Shown here piece after piece: positions 32,902 to 40,986 of a stretch of 64,000 nucleotides of DNA (positions are counted from its first letter, which is position 1; every line of letters starts with the position of its first letter). The position numbers and the translations under genes were made by a program. The stretch covers positions 239,808 to 303,807 of the forward strand of contig NZ_PPTF01000073.1 in NCBI RefSeq assembly GCF_002902845.1, read 5' to 3'. This DNA comes from Chromobacterium sinusclupearum (GTDB taxonomy: Bacteria > Pseudomonadota > Gammaproteobacteria > Burkholderiales > Chromobacteriaceae). The notes beneath the pieces are model-generated. The model was not told the origin of the DNA and did no database searches. It saw only the letters and a program-made list of their open reading frames with translations.

Positions 32902-33600
32902 ATGAACTACACCTTTGAACCGATAGGCGTGATCCACTCGCCGTATCGGGAAAAATTCGGCATCCCGCGCCAGCCCTCGCTGGCGACGGCTGCCGGCGTC
33001 ACACTGCAGCTGCTGCCGCCTTACAACCATCCAGACTGCGTGCGCGGGCTGGAGGCCTTCTCCCATGTCTGGATCAGCTTTGTGTTCCACCAGACGCTGG
33101 AACGCGGCTGGCAGCCGCTGGTGCGGCCGCCGCGGCTGGGCGGCAACGCCAAGGTGGGGGTGTTCGCCAGCCGCTCCACCCACCGCCCCAATCCCTTGGG
33201 GCTGTCGCTGGTGGAGCTGGTTTCGGTCTCGACGGAAGGCGGCGTGTCGCTGCAACTGGCCGGGGCCGACCTGCTGGACGGCACGCCGGTGCTGGACATC
33301 AAACCTTACATTCCCTTCGTCGAGTCGCGCCCCGATGCGGCAGGCGGCTTTGTAGACGGCCCGCCGCCGCTGCTGCGGGTAGAATGGAGCGACGCCGCCC
33401 TGCGCCAATTGACCGAGCTTGAGCCGCCGCCCGGCTTCGCGACGCTGGTGGAGCAAGTGTTGGCCCAAGACCCGCGCCCGGCCTATCAGGACGATCCGCA
33501 ACGCGTCTACGGCGTGATGCTGTATTGCTACAATGTCCGCTTCGGCATCGTTGCCAACAAGGCGACGGTGCTTGAAATTCTGCAAGAAAACCAAAACTAA
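32902..33600 (+). CDS. trmO: tRNA (N6-threonylcarbamoyladenosine37-N6)-methyltransferase TrmO
   Basis: The 232-residue product has the TsaA/TrmO N-terminal barrel (FEPIGVIHSPYREKFGIPRQP, VWISFVFH, GVFASRSTHRPNPLGLS) and the C-terminal domain seen in proteobacterial TrmO. It methylates t6A37 in tRNAs with SAM. It lies 52 bp upstream of the Tim44-like gene and may be co-transcribed with it. Confidence 0.92.
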   Translation: MNYTFEPIGVIHSPYREKFGIPRQPSLATAAGVTLQLLPPYNHPDCVRGLEAFSHVWISFVFHQTLERGWQPLVRPPRLGGNAKVGVFASRSTHRPNPLGLSLVELVSVSTEGGVSLQLAGADLLDGTPVLDIKPYIPFVESRPDAAGGFVDGPPPLLRVEWSDAALRQLTELEPPPGFATLVEQVLAQDPRPAYQDDPQRVYGVMLYCYNVRFGIVANKATVLEILQENQN

Positions 33601-33652
33601 ATCGCATCTTCCCGGTCTTACTCGGGCAACTAAACCACTCAGGACAAAGAAA

Positions 33653-34639
33653 ATGACCACTCGCGCGAAGACGATCGTACTCGCCTTCACCATGGTTTCC
33701 GTGTTGGCTACACCGTTTGCCGAGGCCGCGCGCCTGGGCAAGGGCAAGAGCGCAGGCATGCAGCGCTCCACGCCCACCCGTACCTATCAACCGAGCACGC
33801 CGGCCCAGGCGCCGCAGTCCGCCGGCGTGCCGGCTCCGGCTGCCGCCCCGGCACAGGCTCAACCGCAGAAGAGCGGCCCGGGCATCGGCACCGCGCTGGC
33901 CGCAGGCGCGGCAGGCGCGGCCGCCGGCTACATGCTGGGCTCCGCCGGCAGCGACAAGCAGCACGCCAATCAGCAAGCGGCGCCTCAGGACGCGGCAGGC
34001 AACGCCGCGCCGGCGCAACAGCAAAAGGATAGCGGCATGCCGTGGGGCATGCTGGCCCTGCTGGGCCTGCTGCTGGTAGGCGGCTTCATGTTCTTCCGCC
34101 GCAAGGCCGGCGCGCCGGGCGCCAATGCGCCGCAACCGGCCGGCATGCCGCAAGGCATGGCCGAACAGCCGCGCGGCTTCGATCCGATTCCGAAAATCGG
34201 CTCCGGCATGAACGGCGGCAACAGCCAGGGCTTCGGCGGCGGTTTCAACGCCGCGCAGGCGGCGCCGCAGACTCGCCTGCCCGACGGCACCGAAACGCCG
34301 AACTTCCTGCGCCAGGCCAAGGCCACCTTCCTGCACCTGCAAAGCCTGAACACGCCGGACAGCATGGAAGAAGTGCGCAAGTACATGACGCCGGACCTGT
34401 TCAACGCGCTGATCGGCGACATCTCCAGCAACAGCGGCGTGGCGGACTTCTCGCAGCTTGACTGCCAGCTGGCCGACGCCACGGTGGAAGACGGCCGTTA
34501 CATCGCCAGCGTGCGCTTCTCCGGCCAGGTGAGCGAGGAAGTGGGCGCGCCGGTCGTGCCGTTCAGCGAAATCTGGCATTACATCAAGGATGGCAGCACC
34601 GGCGGACGCTGGCTGGTGGCGGGCATTCAGCAGGACTAA
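33653..34639 (+). CDS. Tim44-like domain membrane protein
   Basis: The 328-residue product has a signal peptide (TIVLAFTMVSVLATPFAEA), an Ala/Gln/Pro-rich linker, a Gly/Ala-rich hydrophobic segment near 80-100, a membrane helix near 125-145 (MLALLGLLLVGGFMFFRRK) and a C-terminal Tim44-like domain (FLRQAKATFLHLQSLN to the end). Such proteins occur in many Betaproteobacteria; their role is not established. ATG with AGGAC upstream sets the start; the frame is open further upstream into trmO. Confidence 0.85.
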   Translation: MTTRAKTIVLAFTMVSVLATPFAEAARLGKGKSAGMQRSTPTRTYQPSTPAQAPQSAGVPAPAAAPAQAQPQKSGPGIGTALAAGAAGAAAGYMLGSAGSDKQHANQQAAPQDAAGNAAPAQQQKDSGMPWGMLALLGLLLVGGFMFFRRKAGAPGANAPQPAGMPQGMAEQPRGFDPIPKIGSGMNGGNSQGFGGGFNAAQAAPQTRLPDGTETPNFLRQAKATFLHLQSLNTPDSMEEVRKYMTPDLFNALIGDISSNSGVADFSQLDCQLADATVEDGRYIASVRFSGQVSEEVGAPVVPFSEIWHYIKDGSTGGRWLVAGIQQD

Positions 34640-34691
34640 ACGCGGCGCGCGGACGCTGTTGCGTTCCGGTCGCGCTTAACACTCGTTGACG

Positions 34692-34715
34692 ACGGGCCGT
34701 GAGGCCCGTTTTTTA
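34692..34715 (+). terminator. Intrinsic terminator
   Basis: ACGGGCC-GTGA-GGCCCGT followed by TTTTTT, 52 bp after the Tim44-like gene. Confidence 0.88.
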
Positions 34716-34806
34716 TTTTCATGTCCATGCACTAAACTGGAATGCCGCTTGCTTGTAAGGCGGGACGGGTCAAACAAGAACCCGCTGACAGGGAGACCGC
34801 ATCGCG

Positions 34807-36009
34807 ATGACAGCTTTCGAGCACGCCGGCCTGAAAATCGGCAGCCATTTCCAGCCCGTCTACAGCCTGGCGCATCGACGCAGCATAGGCGTGGAGGCGT
34901 TGCTGCGAGCCGAGCAAGGCAAGGACGCGCTCACGCCCGCCGAAGCCTTCTACACCGCCATATCCCCCGAGCAGCGGCATCAGCTGGACGTCGCCGTCAG
35001 CCTGGCCCACATCCAGCGCTTCCTCAAGCTGGAGTCCGAGCACCCGCGCTGGCTGTTCCTGAACATCGACGCCGCTTCGCTGTCGCGTCCCGACCGGGCG
35101 ATGGCGCTGGTCAACAACATCCGCCAGGCCGGACTGGAACCGCACCAAGTAGTGCTGGAAGTGCTGGAGCATGTGCTGGAGGTGGACGAGGCGCTGCTGG
35201 AAGGCGTGCATCTGCTGAAGAACAACGGCTTCATGATCGCCATCGACGACTTTGGCGTGGGCCACTCCAATCTGGAGCGGGTGTGCCAGCTGGAGCCGGC
35301 GATGGTGAAATTCGACCGCCAGCTGATGCGCAACGCCATCCATCAGCCGCGCAGCCGCAGCCTGCTGGCGCGCCTGGTGCGTTTGATGCACGAAATCGGT
35401 GCATTGGTGGTGCTGGAAGGCATCGAAACCGAGCGCGATGTGCTGGTGGCCATGGACTCCGGCTGCGACCTGATCCAGGGTTATTTTGTGGCCCATCCGG
35501 CGGAGCAGCCCGATGGCGACGACATCATCACCCCCAAGCTGGACGAACGCTGGGACGAGCTGATGGCGCATGCGCTGCTCAAGCGCAAACTCACCCGCCG
35601 CCAGATCGAGCTGGCGCGGCAATGCTTCGTGCAGAGCGCCATCTCGCTGATGCAAGGCACGCCGTTCGACCTGGCGGCCAAACCCATGCTGAGCCTGCCG
35701 GACGTGATCCGCTGCTTCCTGCTGAACAGCGAGGGACGGCAGATCGGCCGCAACCTCAACAACCGCCAGGCCGGCAGCGCCGCCGATCCGCGCTACGCGC
35801 CGCTGTCCGACACCACCGGCGCGGTGTGGTCGCGCCGCAGCTACTTCCAGCACGCGGTGGACCAGCCCGGCGTGCTGTATATGAGCGAGCCGTATCTGTC
35901 GATGACCGATCCGCGCTCCTGCGTGACGATGTCGATGGCGATAGAAATCGACGAGTGCATGCATGTGCTGTGCGCCGACCTGCTGGTGCCGCAGACCGAC
36001 ATCGCCTGA
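34807..36009 (+). CDS. EAL-domain cyclic-di-GMP phosphodiesterase with C-terminal sensory-like domain
   Basis: The 400-residue product has an N-terminal EAL domain with the residues needed for catalysis: Gln16, Glu30 (EALLR), Asn86 (LNID), Glu118 (LEVLE), Asp147-Asp148 (IDDFG), Lys168 (KFDR) and the EGIET loop. The last about 150 residues, with PGVLYMSEPYLSMTDPRSC, look like a Cache/PAS-type fold. No membrane helix is seen. It should hydrolyse c-di-GMP in the cytoplasm in response to an unknown signal. It is a single-gene unit between terminators. Confidence 0.9.
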   Translation: MTAFEHAGLKIGSHFQPVYSLAHRRSIGVEALLRAEQGKDALTPAEAFYTAISPEQRHQLDVAVSLAHIQRFLKLESEHPRWLFLNIDAASLSRPDRAMALVNNIRQAGLEPHQVVLEVLEHVLEVDEALLEGVHLLKNNGFMIAIDDFGVGHSNLERVCQLEPAMVKFDRQLMRNAIHQPRSRSLLARLVRLMHEIGALVVLEGIETERDVLVAMDSGCDLIQGYFVAHPAEQPDGDDIITPKLDERWDELMAHALLKRKLTRRQIELARQCFVQSAISLMQGTPFDLAAKPMLSLPDVIRCFLLNSEGRQIGRNLNNRQAGSAADPRYAPLSDTTGAVWSRRSYFQHAVDQPGVLYMSEPYLSMTDPRSCVTMSMAIEIDECMHVLCADLLVPQTDIA

Positions 36010-36018
36010 TCCCGACCC

Positions 36019-36052
36019 AAAAAACAAGCGGCCTGCTGGCCGCTTGTTTTTC
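36019..36052. terminator. Bidirectional intrinsic terminator
   Basis: AAAAAACAAGCGGCC-TGCT-GGCCGCTTGTTTTT is a near-perfect stem with A and T tracts, placed between the convergent EAL and dolP genes. Confidence 0.92.
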
Positions 36053-36063
36053 GATTGCCCGCC

Positions 36064-36651
36064 TTACTTGGCCGGCGTCACATCCTGAATGTATTCAAAC
36101 AAGGTCACCACCTTCTGCACGCCGGCGGTTTCGCTGACCACCTTGGCCGCTATCTGGCCTTCGGCCTGCGTCACCAGGCCCAGCATGTAGACCACGCCGC
36201 GCTCGGTCACCACCTTCACGTCGTTAGGATTGTAGCCCTTGCCATCCAGCAAGCGGGTCCGCACCTTGCTGGTGATCCAGGTATCGTTGCTGCGCTCGGA
36301 GAAGCCGGAAACCGGCCCCACCGTCAGGTAGTTGTAGACGCGGCGCACATTGGGAATGCCACGCACGATCAGCTCCGCCTGCTGGCGCGCTTCTTCGGTG
36401 GGCACCTCGCCGGTCAACAGCACTGCGCGGTTGAAGCTGTTGCGGTTGACGTGGGCGGACGGCAGACGGCTGGCGATCTGCTCGCCGGACTTCAGCTCGA
36501 TGCCCTGGTCGTCCACATAAGCGCCGCTGGTGCGGCGGTCTGCGGCCACCAGCACGCCGCCGGCAGCCGCGCCCGCCACCAGGCCGACGCAGCCGCTCAG
36601 GCCGCTGGCCAGGCCAGCCGCCAGCAGCAATGCGAATACGGTTTGTTTCAT
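36064..36651 (-). CDS. dolP: Dual BON-domain outer-membrane lipoprotein DolP (YraP)
   Basis: The 195-residue lipoprotein precursor has lipobox LSGC with Cys21 as the lipidated residue, followed by two BON domains (about 48-115 and 125-190; the second contains VKVVTERGVVYMLGLVTQ). DolP supports outer-membrane integrity at division sites in Enterobacteria. It is the last gene of the lpoA-yraN-diaA-dolP unit, the same order as in E. coli yraMNO-P. Confidence 0.92.
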   Translation of the reverse strand: MKQTVFALLLAAGLASGLSGCVGLVAGAAAGGVLVAADRRTSGAYVDDQGIELKSGEQIASRLPSAHVNRNSFNRAVLLTGEVPTEEARQQAELIVRGIPNVRRVYNYLTVGPVSGFSERSNDTWITSKVRTRLLDGKGYNPNDVKVVTERGVVYMLGLVTQAEGQIAAKVVSETAGVQKVVTLFEYIQDVTPAK

Positions 36652-37242
36652 TTACTCTCCCCCAAGCAGCATGCAGTCAATGGCGTCGCATAGCGCGTGG
36701 ATCAGCAGGATATGCACTTCCTGGATCCGGCAGGTGCGCAGCGACGGCACGTTCAGGTGTATATCTTCCGGCGACAGGATTTCCGTCACCTTGCCGCCAT
36801 CCTTGCCGGTCAACGCGATCACGCTCATGCCGCGCTCGTGCGCGGCGTAGATGGCCTCGATCACATTGGCGGAGTTGCCGGATGTCGAAATGGCCAGCAG
36901 CAGGTCGTTGGTGTGGCCCAGGGCGCGCACCTGCTTGGAAAACACCATGTCGAAATCGTAATCGTTGCCGATGGCGGTCAAGGCCGAAGTATCGGTGGCC
37001 AGCGAAATCGCCGCCAGGCCCGGCCGCTCCTTCTCGAAGCGGCCCACCATCTCCGCGGCGAAGTGCTGGGCGTCGGCGGCGGAACCGCCATTGCCGCAAG
37101 CCAGAATCTTGCCCTCGTTCATCAGGCAGGCCACCATCAGCTCGGCCGCCGCGGCCACACCCGGCGACAGCAGCTCCATCGCCTCCTGCTTGGCGGCGAT
37201 GCTTTCCAGAAAATGGCCGTTGACCCGGTCAATCAGATCCAT
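36652..37242 (-). CDS. diaA: SIS-domain protein DiaA (phosphoheptose isomerase-like)
   Basis: The 196-residue SIS protein has [17 protein letters not shown] and [10 protein letters not shown], shared by GmhA and DiaA. The locus (next to yraN, lpoA, dolP) points to DiaA, a DnaA-binding regulator of initiation, rather than GmhA. No other LPS-heptose gene is near. ATG at 37242 follows AAAGGGGA. The stop codon is directly adjacent to the dolP start. Confidence 0.88.
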   Translation of the reverse strand: MDLIDRVNGHFLESIAAKQEAMELLSPGVAAAAELMVACLMNEGKILACGNGGSAADAQHFAAEMVGRFEKERPGLAAISLATDTSALTAIGNDYDFDMVFSKQVRALGHTNDLLLAISTSGNSANVIEAIYAAHERGMSVIALTGKDGGKVTEILSPEDIHLNVPSLRTCRIQEVHILLIHALCDAIDCMLLGGE

Positions 37243-37263
37243 TGGGGAATCCCCTTTTCTCAA

Positions 37264-37605
37264 CTAATACTGCGTAAATACGTTCTTCAGCCACTGCGGC
37301 GGCTCGCCGCCCACGCTGACCACCGCGTCGAAGCGGCAAGGCGCATGAGTGTTGTGGCTGGCTAGATAGACTTCGGCGGCCAGCAGCAGTTTCCGCTGCT
37401 TGGCCTGAGTGATGCTGTCGGCGGCGCTGCCGAAGCGTCCGCCGCCGCGATGGCGCACCTCTACAAACACCAGGGCGTCGCCATCGCGCATGATCAGATC
37501 GATCTCGCCGCCGCGGCAATGCCAGTTGCGCGCCACCAGTTTCAGGCCGCGCTGTTGCAGCAGCGCCAGCGCGCGGTCTTCGGCATCGCGTCCGGCTTGG
37601 TTCAT
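37264..37605 (-). CDS. yraN: UPF0102 family protein YraN
   Basis: The 113-residue product has the Holliday-resolvase-like pattern of Yra[39 protein letters not shown] with Glu/Asp/Glu residues at nuclease-like positions, and a C-terminal FDAVV. The biochemical role is not established. It overlaps the lpoA stop by 4 bp (ATGA), showing coupling; the frame remains open far upstream inside lpoA but the family start is here. Confidence 0.93.
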   Translation of the reverse strand: MNQAGRDAEDRALALLQQRGLKLVARNWHCRGGEIDLIMRDGDALVFVEVRHRGGGRFGSAADSITQAKQRKLLLAAEVYLASHNTHAPCRFDAVVSVGGEPPQWLKNVFTQY

Positions 37606-38765
37606 TGCAGCGCGTTGCCGCCCATCACGCCGGCCGGCAGCTGCCGCTCGAACACCCGGTCGCGGCCCAGCTTCAAATCGCCGGTGACGCCGTCCAGCTT
37701 CACCGACGCGCCGGGACGGCTGCCCGCCATCAGCACCGCCAGACGGTAGGCATCGATGCCCAGCGCATACAGCCGCTCCGTCTGCGCGGTCAGCGGCGTT
37801 GTCGGGCGCGGATAGCGCTTCACCGCCGGATGATCCGGCATCAGGAACCACGGCATGTCGATGAAGCGCACGCCGGCCAGCTCCGGCTGATTGCCGCCGG
37901 CATTCAGCTGCGAGGTGCCGTATACCGGCAGGTCCGGCGTCAGCGCCGCCTTCAGCTTGCCGGCTTGAGCGGCGTCCAGCGCCAAGGCCAGGGAATCGGC
38001 CTGACCGCTGGCCTGCAGCAACGCCGGCAGATTGTTGGGATCATACGCCTGCCGCAGCGCGTCCTTGCCGTTCAGCCGGCGCCATTCATCGGCAAAAGCC
38101 TTGGCCAGGCGCTGCGACAAGGCGTCGCCGCCCACCACCAGCAAGGGGTTGGCGCGGCCGTCATCGCGCATCAGTTGCGCCAGCTGGCGCGCCTCGCCCT
38201 CCACAATCAACGACAAGGAAAATAGCTTGGCATTGGCCGCGGCGTCGCGGTCGATGGAATTCAGCGCGAGGGTCGGCACCGTCACCGACGGCGCCAGCTG
38301 GGCGATGGCGCCGCGCGACAGCGGGCCGATCACCACATTGACCCCGTCCGCCACCGCCGCGCGATAGCGCTGCACCACATTGTCCGTAGTCGCGTCCACG
38401 CTGACCAGCTCGGCGTTTTGGTCCACCTGGGCCGCAGCCTCCACGCCGCTGCGCACCACGGCGGCCGCCTCGCCCAGCGCGGCCGATTCATTGGGCAGGA
38501 TCAGCCCTATCTTGATCTTGGGCCGCCCGTTCGCCGGCCGGAAGGCCGGCGCGCTGGCCGCTGGCGCGGGGCTGGGCAAGGCGGCCGCGGCAGGCGCCGT
38601 CTGCGCCGGCGCGGGGGCCAGCCGCGGCGTTTGGCCGGGCGCTTGCTGCAGCGCGCGCATCGGCGCGCCGTTGCTTTGGATGATATAGTCTGGGGTTTGC
38701 GCCAGCGCGGGCGTCAACCACGTCAGCGCCAAGCTCACCAATAACAGCGGAGTCAGTCTTTGCAT
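37602..38765 (-). CDS. lpoA: LpoA-family penicillin-binding-protein activator (short, non-lipidated form)
   Basis: The 387-residue product has an N-terminal signal peptide ([21 protein letters not shown]) without a lipobox cysteine, an Ala/Pro-rich linker, and one periplasmic-binding-protein-like domain ([29 protein letters not shown] onward). It corresponds to the C-terminal half of E. coli LpoA; the N-terminal TPR domain is absent. The family activates PBP1A from the outer membrane. Lack of lipidation means localisation must differ or is soluble periplasmic. A GTG at 38780 is an alternative start. Confidence 0.85.
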   Translation of the reverse strand: MQRLTPLLLVSLALTWLTPALAQTPDYIIQSNGAPMRALQQAPGQTPRLAPAPAQTAPAAAALPSPAPAASAPAFRPANGRPKIKIGLILPNESAALGEAAAVVRSGVEAAAQVDQNAELVSVDATTDNVVQRYRAAVADGVNVVIGPLSRGAIAQLAPSVTVPTLALNSIDRDAAANAKLFSLSLIVEGEARQLAQLMRDDGRANPLLVVGGDALSQRLAKAFADEWRRLNGKDALRQAYDPNNLPALLQASGQADSLALALDAAQAGKLKAALTPDLPVYGTSQLNAGGNQPELAGVRFIDMPWFLMPDHPAVKRYPRPTTPLTAQTERLYALGIDAYRLAVLMAGSRPGASVKLDGVTGDLKLGRDRVFERQLPAGVMGGNALQ

Positions 38766-39656
38766 AACTCGTTCGCCCACCTGATCGATGCCGCCAGGGA
38801 TAGTTTCTGTAGCGGGACATTATATGTGGTGGCCACGCCCATTGGAAATCTGGCCGACATCAGCGCGCGCGCGCTGGCGGCGTTTGAAGCCGCCGACGTG
38901 GTCTGCGCCGAAGACACCCGCGTCACCGGCCAGCTGCTGTCCGCCTATGGCATCCGCGCCAAACGGCTGGTCAGCCTGCGCGAACACAACGAGCGCGGCA
39001 TGGCGGAACAAGTGGTGCGCTGGCTGTCCGAAGGGCAGATTGTGGTCCAGGTATCCGACGCCGGCACCCCGGCCGTGTCCGACCCCGGCGCGCGGCTGGT
39101 AGAGGCCGTGCGCGCCGCCGGCCACCCGGTGCGCCCGCTGCCCGGCGCCAGCGCCGTCATCGCCGCGCTGTCCGCCAGCGGCTTCACCGCCCCCACCTTC
39201 CTGTTCCACGGCTTTTTGCCGCCCAAAAGCGGCGAACGCCGCAAAACGCTGCAGCAATGGCTGTCCGCCCCCCATCTCACCGTCTGCTACGAAGCGCCGC
39301 ACCGCATCGTGGACGCGCTGGGGGACATCGTGGCGGAACTGGGCGGCGAACGCCGCGTGATGATCGCGCGCGAACTGACCAAAACCTTTGAAACCTTCCA
39401 GGCGCTGCCGGCGGCGGAACTGCTGGAGTGGGTGAAGGCCGACAGCAACCAGCAGCGCGGCGAAATCGCCCTGATCATCGACGCCGCCCCGGCCGTAGAA
39501 GCCGATAACGACGCCCCGCCGGCCGAAGCCATGCGCGTGCTGCAAATCCTGGCCGCCGACCTGCCCACCAAGCAGGCCGCCACGCTGGCGGCCCAGATCA
39601 GCGGCGCCAACCGCAAGCAACTGTACGACTACGCGCTGAAACTGAAAAAAGACTAA
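38760..39656 (+). CDS. rsmI: 16S rRNA (cytidine1402-2'-O)-methyltransferase
   Basis: The 298-residue tetrapyrrole-methylase-fold protein has YVVATPIGNLADIS, CAEDTRVT, SDAGTPAVSDPGA and PLPGASA, all RsmI signatures. It methylates C1402 in the ribosomal P site. The start is a TTG with GGAG 7 bp upstream; no in-frame ATG precedes the conserved core. This start overlaps the divergent lpoA start by 6 bp, so each promoter must lie inside the other gene. Confidence 0.93.
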   Translation: MHNSFAHLIDAARDSFCSGTLYVVATPIGNLADISARALAAFEAADVVCAEDTRVTGQLLSAYGIRAKRLVSLREHNERGMAEQVVRWLSEGQIVVQVSDAGTPAVSDPGARLVEAVRAAGHPVRPLPGASAVIAALSASGFTAPTFLFHGFLPPKSGERRKTLQQWLSAPHLTVCYEAPHRIVDALGDIVAELGGERRVMIARELTKTFETFQALPAAELLEWVKADSNQQRGEIALIIDAAPAVEADNDAPPAEAMRVLQILAADLPTKQAATLAAQISGANRKQLYDYALKLKKD

Positions 39657-39666
39657 GCCGCAACTA

Positions 39667-39695
39667 TTTACAAGCGTGACGGCGAAGGTTAAGAT
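39667..39695 (+). promoter_or_regulatory. Promoter of tRNA-Leu
   Basis: TTTACA, a 17-bp spacer and TAAGAT lie 20 bp upstream of the tRNA 5' end and just after the rsmI stop. Confidence 0.55.
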
Positions 39696-39714
39696 TCGTT
39701 CTCTCGCAGATGTC

Positions 39715-39799
39715 GCCCGGGTGGCGAAATCGGTAGACGCAGGGGATTCAAAATCCCCCGCCGCAAGGCGTGTCGGTTCGAGTCCGACCCCGGGCACCA
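39715..39799 (+). tRNA. tRNA-Leu (anticodon CAA)
   Basis: An 85-base tRNA with a 7-bp acceptor stem (GCCCGGG/CCCGGGC), a long variable arm typical of leucine tRNAs, the TPsiC loop GGTTCGAGTCC, and encoded CCA. The anticodon loop TTCAAAA gives CAA, which reads UUG. Confidence 0.97.
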
Positions 39800-39820
39800 C
39801 AAGACATCATGCAACGCAAA

Positions 39821-39863
39821 ACAACCGCACGGCGCAGGCCCTGCGGTTTTTTGTTGTCTATTG
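39821..39863 (+). terminator. Terminator-like hairpin behind tRNA-Leu, copy 1 of a repeated element
   Basis: AACCGCA..TGCGGTT followed by TTTT forms the hairpin. The 43 bases are nearly repeated at 43879-43921 (about six mismatches), so the same terminator type bounds the accessory block on both sides. Confidence 0.75.
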
Positions 39864-40986
39864 TGCGCGCCGCATCTTCAAGAGCCAGCTGCTGCAAAGT
39901 CCGGTAGTGCTGGCCGATGGCGTCTAGAAGACCATCCATGGCCGCCGCCAGGGCCATCTCACCGCCATCAGCCTGGCGCAGCTGGAAAAGCTGGGCCTCT
40001 ACGCCGCGCCGGACGTTCAGCCCTAAGCCCAAACCTCCCGCCCGTCCCCCCTCGACAGCCCGCCTTGCGTGGGCTGTCACGCTTTGCCCCGGTCAAACTG
40101 CGCAACAGCAAACCCTTCCCTATATGAAATATGACATTGACACGCAAGAACCAGCGAGAACGGCCGGAATCCGCCGGTTTCCACGCCATTGGGTGTGGGA
40201 GGATGTGAAAAAATTCCGTGGATTGCCCCCTCTTCACCACCTAAGTCATTGATTGTTGAGAACAACCCATCCACGGTTTGCCCTCTGAAATCCACGGTTT
40301 CGCCTCCCACTTCCACGGTTTGTCCCGATTCTTCCACATCGCCGTTTTACGGCTTCGCCCCTCTTCTTCTCTTCTTCTTTTATAAAAAACAAAGAGATAG
40401 AGAAGGAAAGCAGTGAAAAGGGAAGCGATGGACAATCCACGGAATGGATTTCATAATGCCAAAAGCATCCACGGTTTCGCCGGCCCATGTGGTGGAAACG
40501 GTGGATTCGCCCCTCCCTTCATGGCATTGATTTTATTTAGGTTTCTGGAACACCCACGGAATCAGGGGGAGAGGTGGTGGACAAACCGTGGACGAAAAGC
40601 CATTGCAGGACAATGACTTAGGTGGCAATCCACGGTTTCGGGGGGATTTTAGGTGTGTGTGCCTGGCTGGGCAGTGGGGAAGCTGCGGTTACAATCGACT
40701 GCTGACGGTCAGGAGCCGCCCTACCGGAAATAGTCGGAGCAGCCATTCGGATGGCTGCTTGGGGCGGATACCTGCCTTATGGGGACCAAGAGCAGCAACT
40801 CGTCCTTAGCTGATATTGTAAAGTCGCGTGCCATTGTCAGCTTCCAAACTTCAACGGTCGTTTGCTCATGAACACCGCTCCTTGATGTTCATCCTCCATC
40901 TGAAGTTAATATCCACCGAGGTGGAGACATGCCAAAGACATCGGCGTATATTGCACGTTAGCCAATACATGAAAAGACATGCCGCG
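39864..40986. other. Non-coding stretch with iteron-like repeats and dispersed-repeat relics
   Basis: No convincing gene is seen here. The stretch holds six exact copies of TCCACGGTTT and several variants (40170-40640), an AT-rich segment with pyrimidine then purine runs (40360-40420), and a perfect hairpin GCAGCCAT-TCGG-ATGGCTGC (40739-40758). The small open frames here read through the repeats and look spurious. Confidence 0.6.
40270..40353 (+). repeat. Iteron-like tandem array, 21-bp period
   Basis: Units start at 40270, 40291, 40312 and 40333. The first three begin with TCCACGGTTT; the fourth is degenerate (TCCACATC). Further exact copies lie at 40468 and 40629, and one inverted copy at 40583-40592; TCCACGGAAT variants occur at 40436 and inverted at 40213. 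A 21-bp period places the sites on one face of DNA, as in plasmid iterons. An AT-rich segment follows directly. Confidence 0.7.

Noticed and set aside
40189..40416. Open frame with STV-repeats across the iteron array
   Set aside because: The peptide repetition is produced by the 21-bp DNA repeats; there is no ribosome-binding site and other frames are equally repetitive.
40413..40616. 67-codon open frame in the repeat region
   Set aside because: It reads through the same TCCACGG repeats and has no family resemblance.
40270..40640. CRISPR array
   Set aside because: The repeat unit is only about 10 bp conserved with an 11-bp variable part and irregular later spacing, and no cas gene is present.
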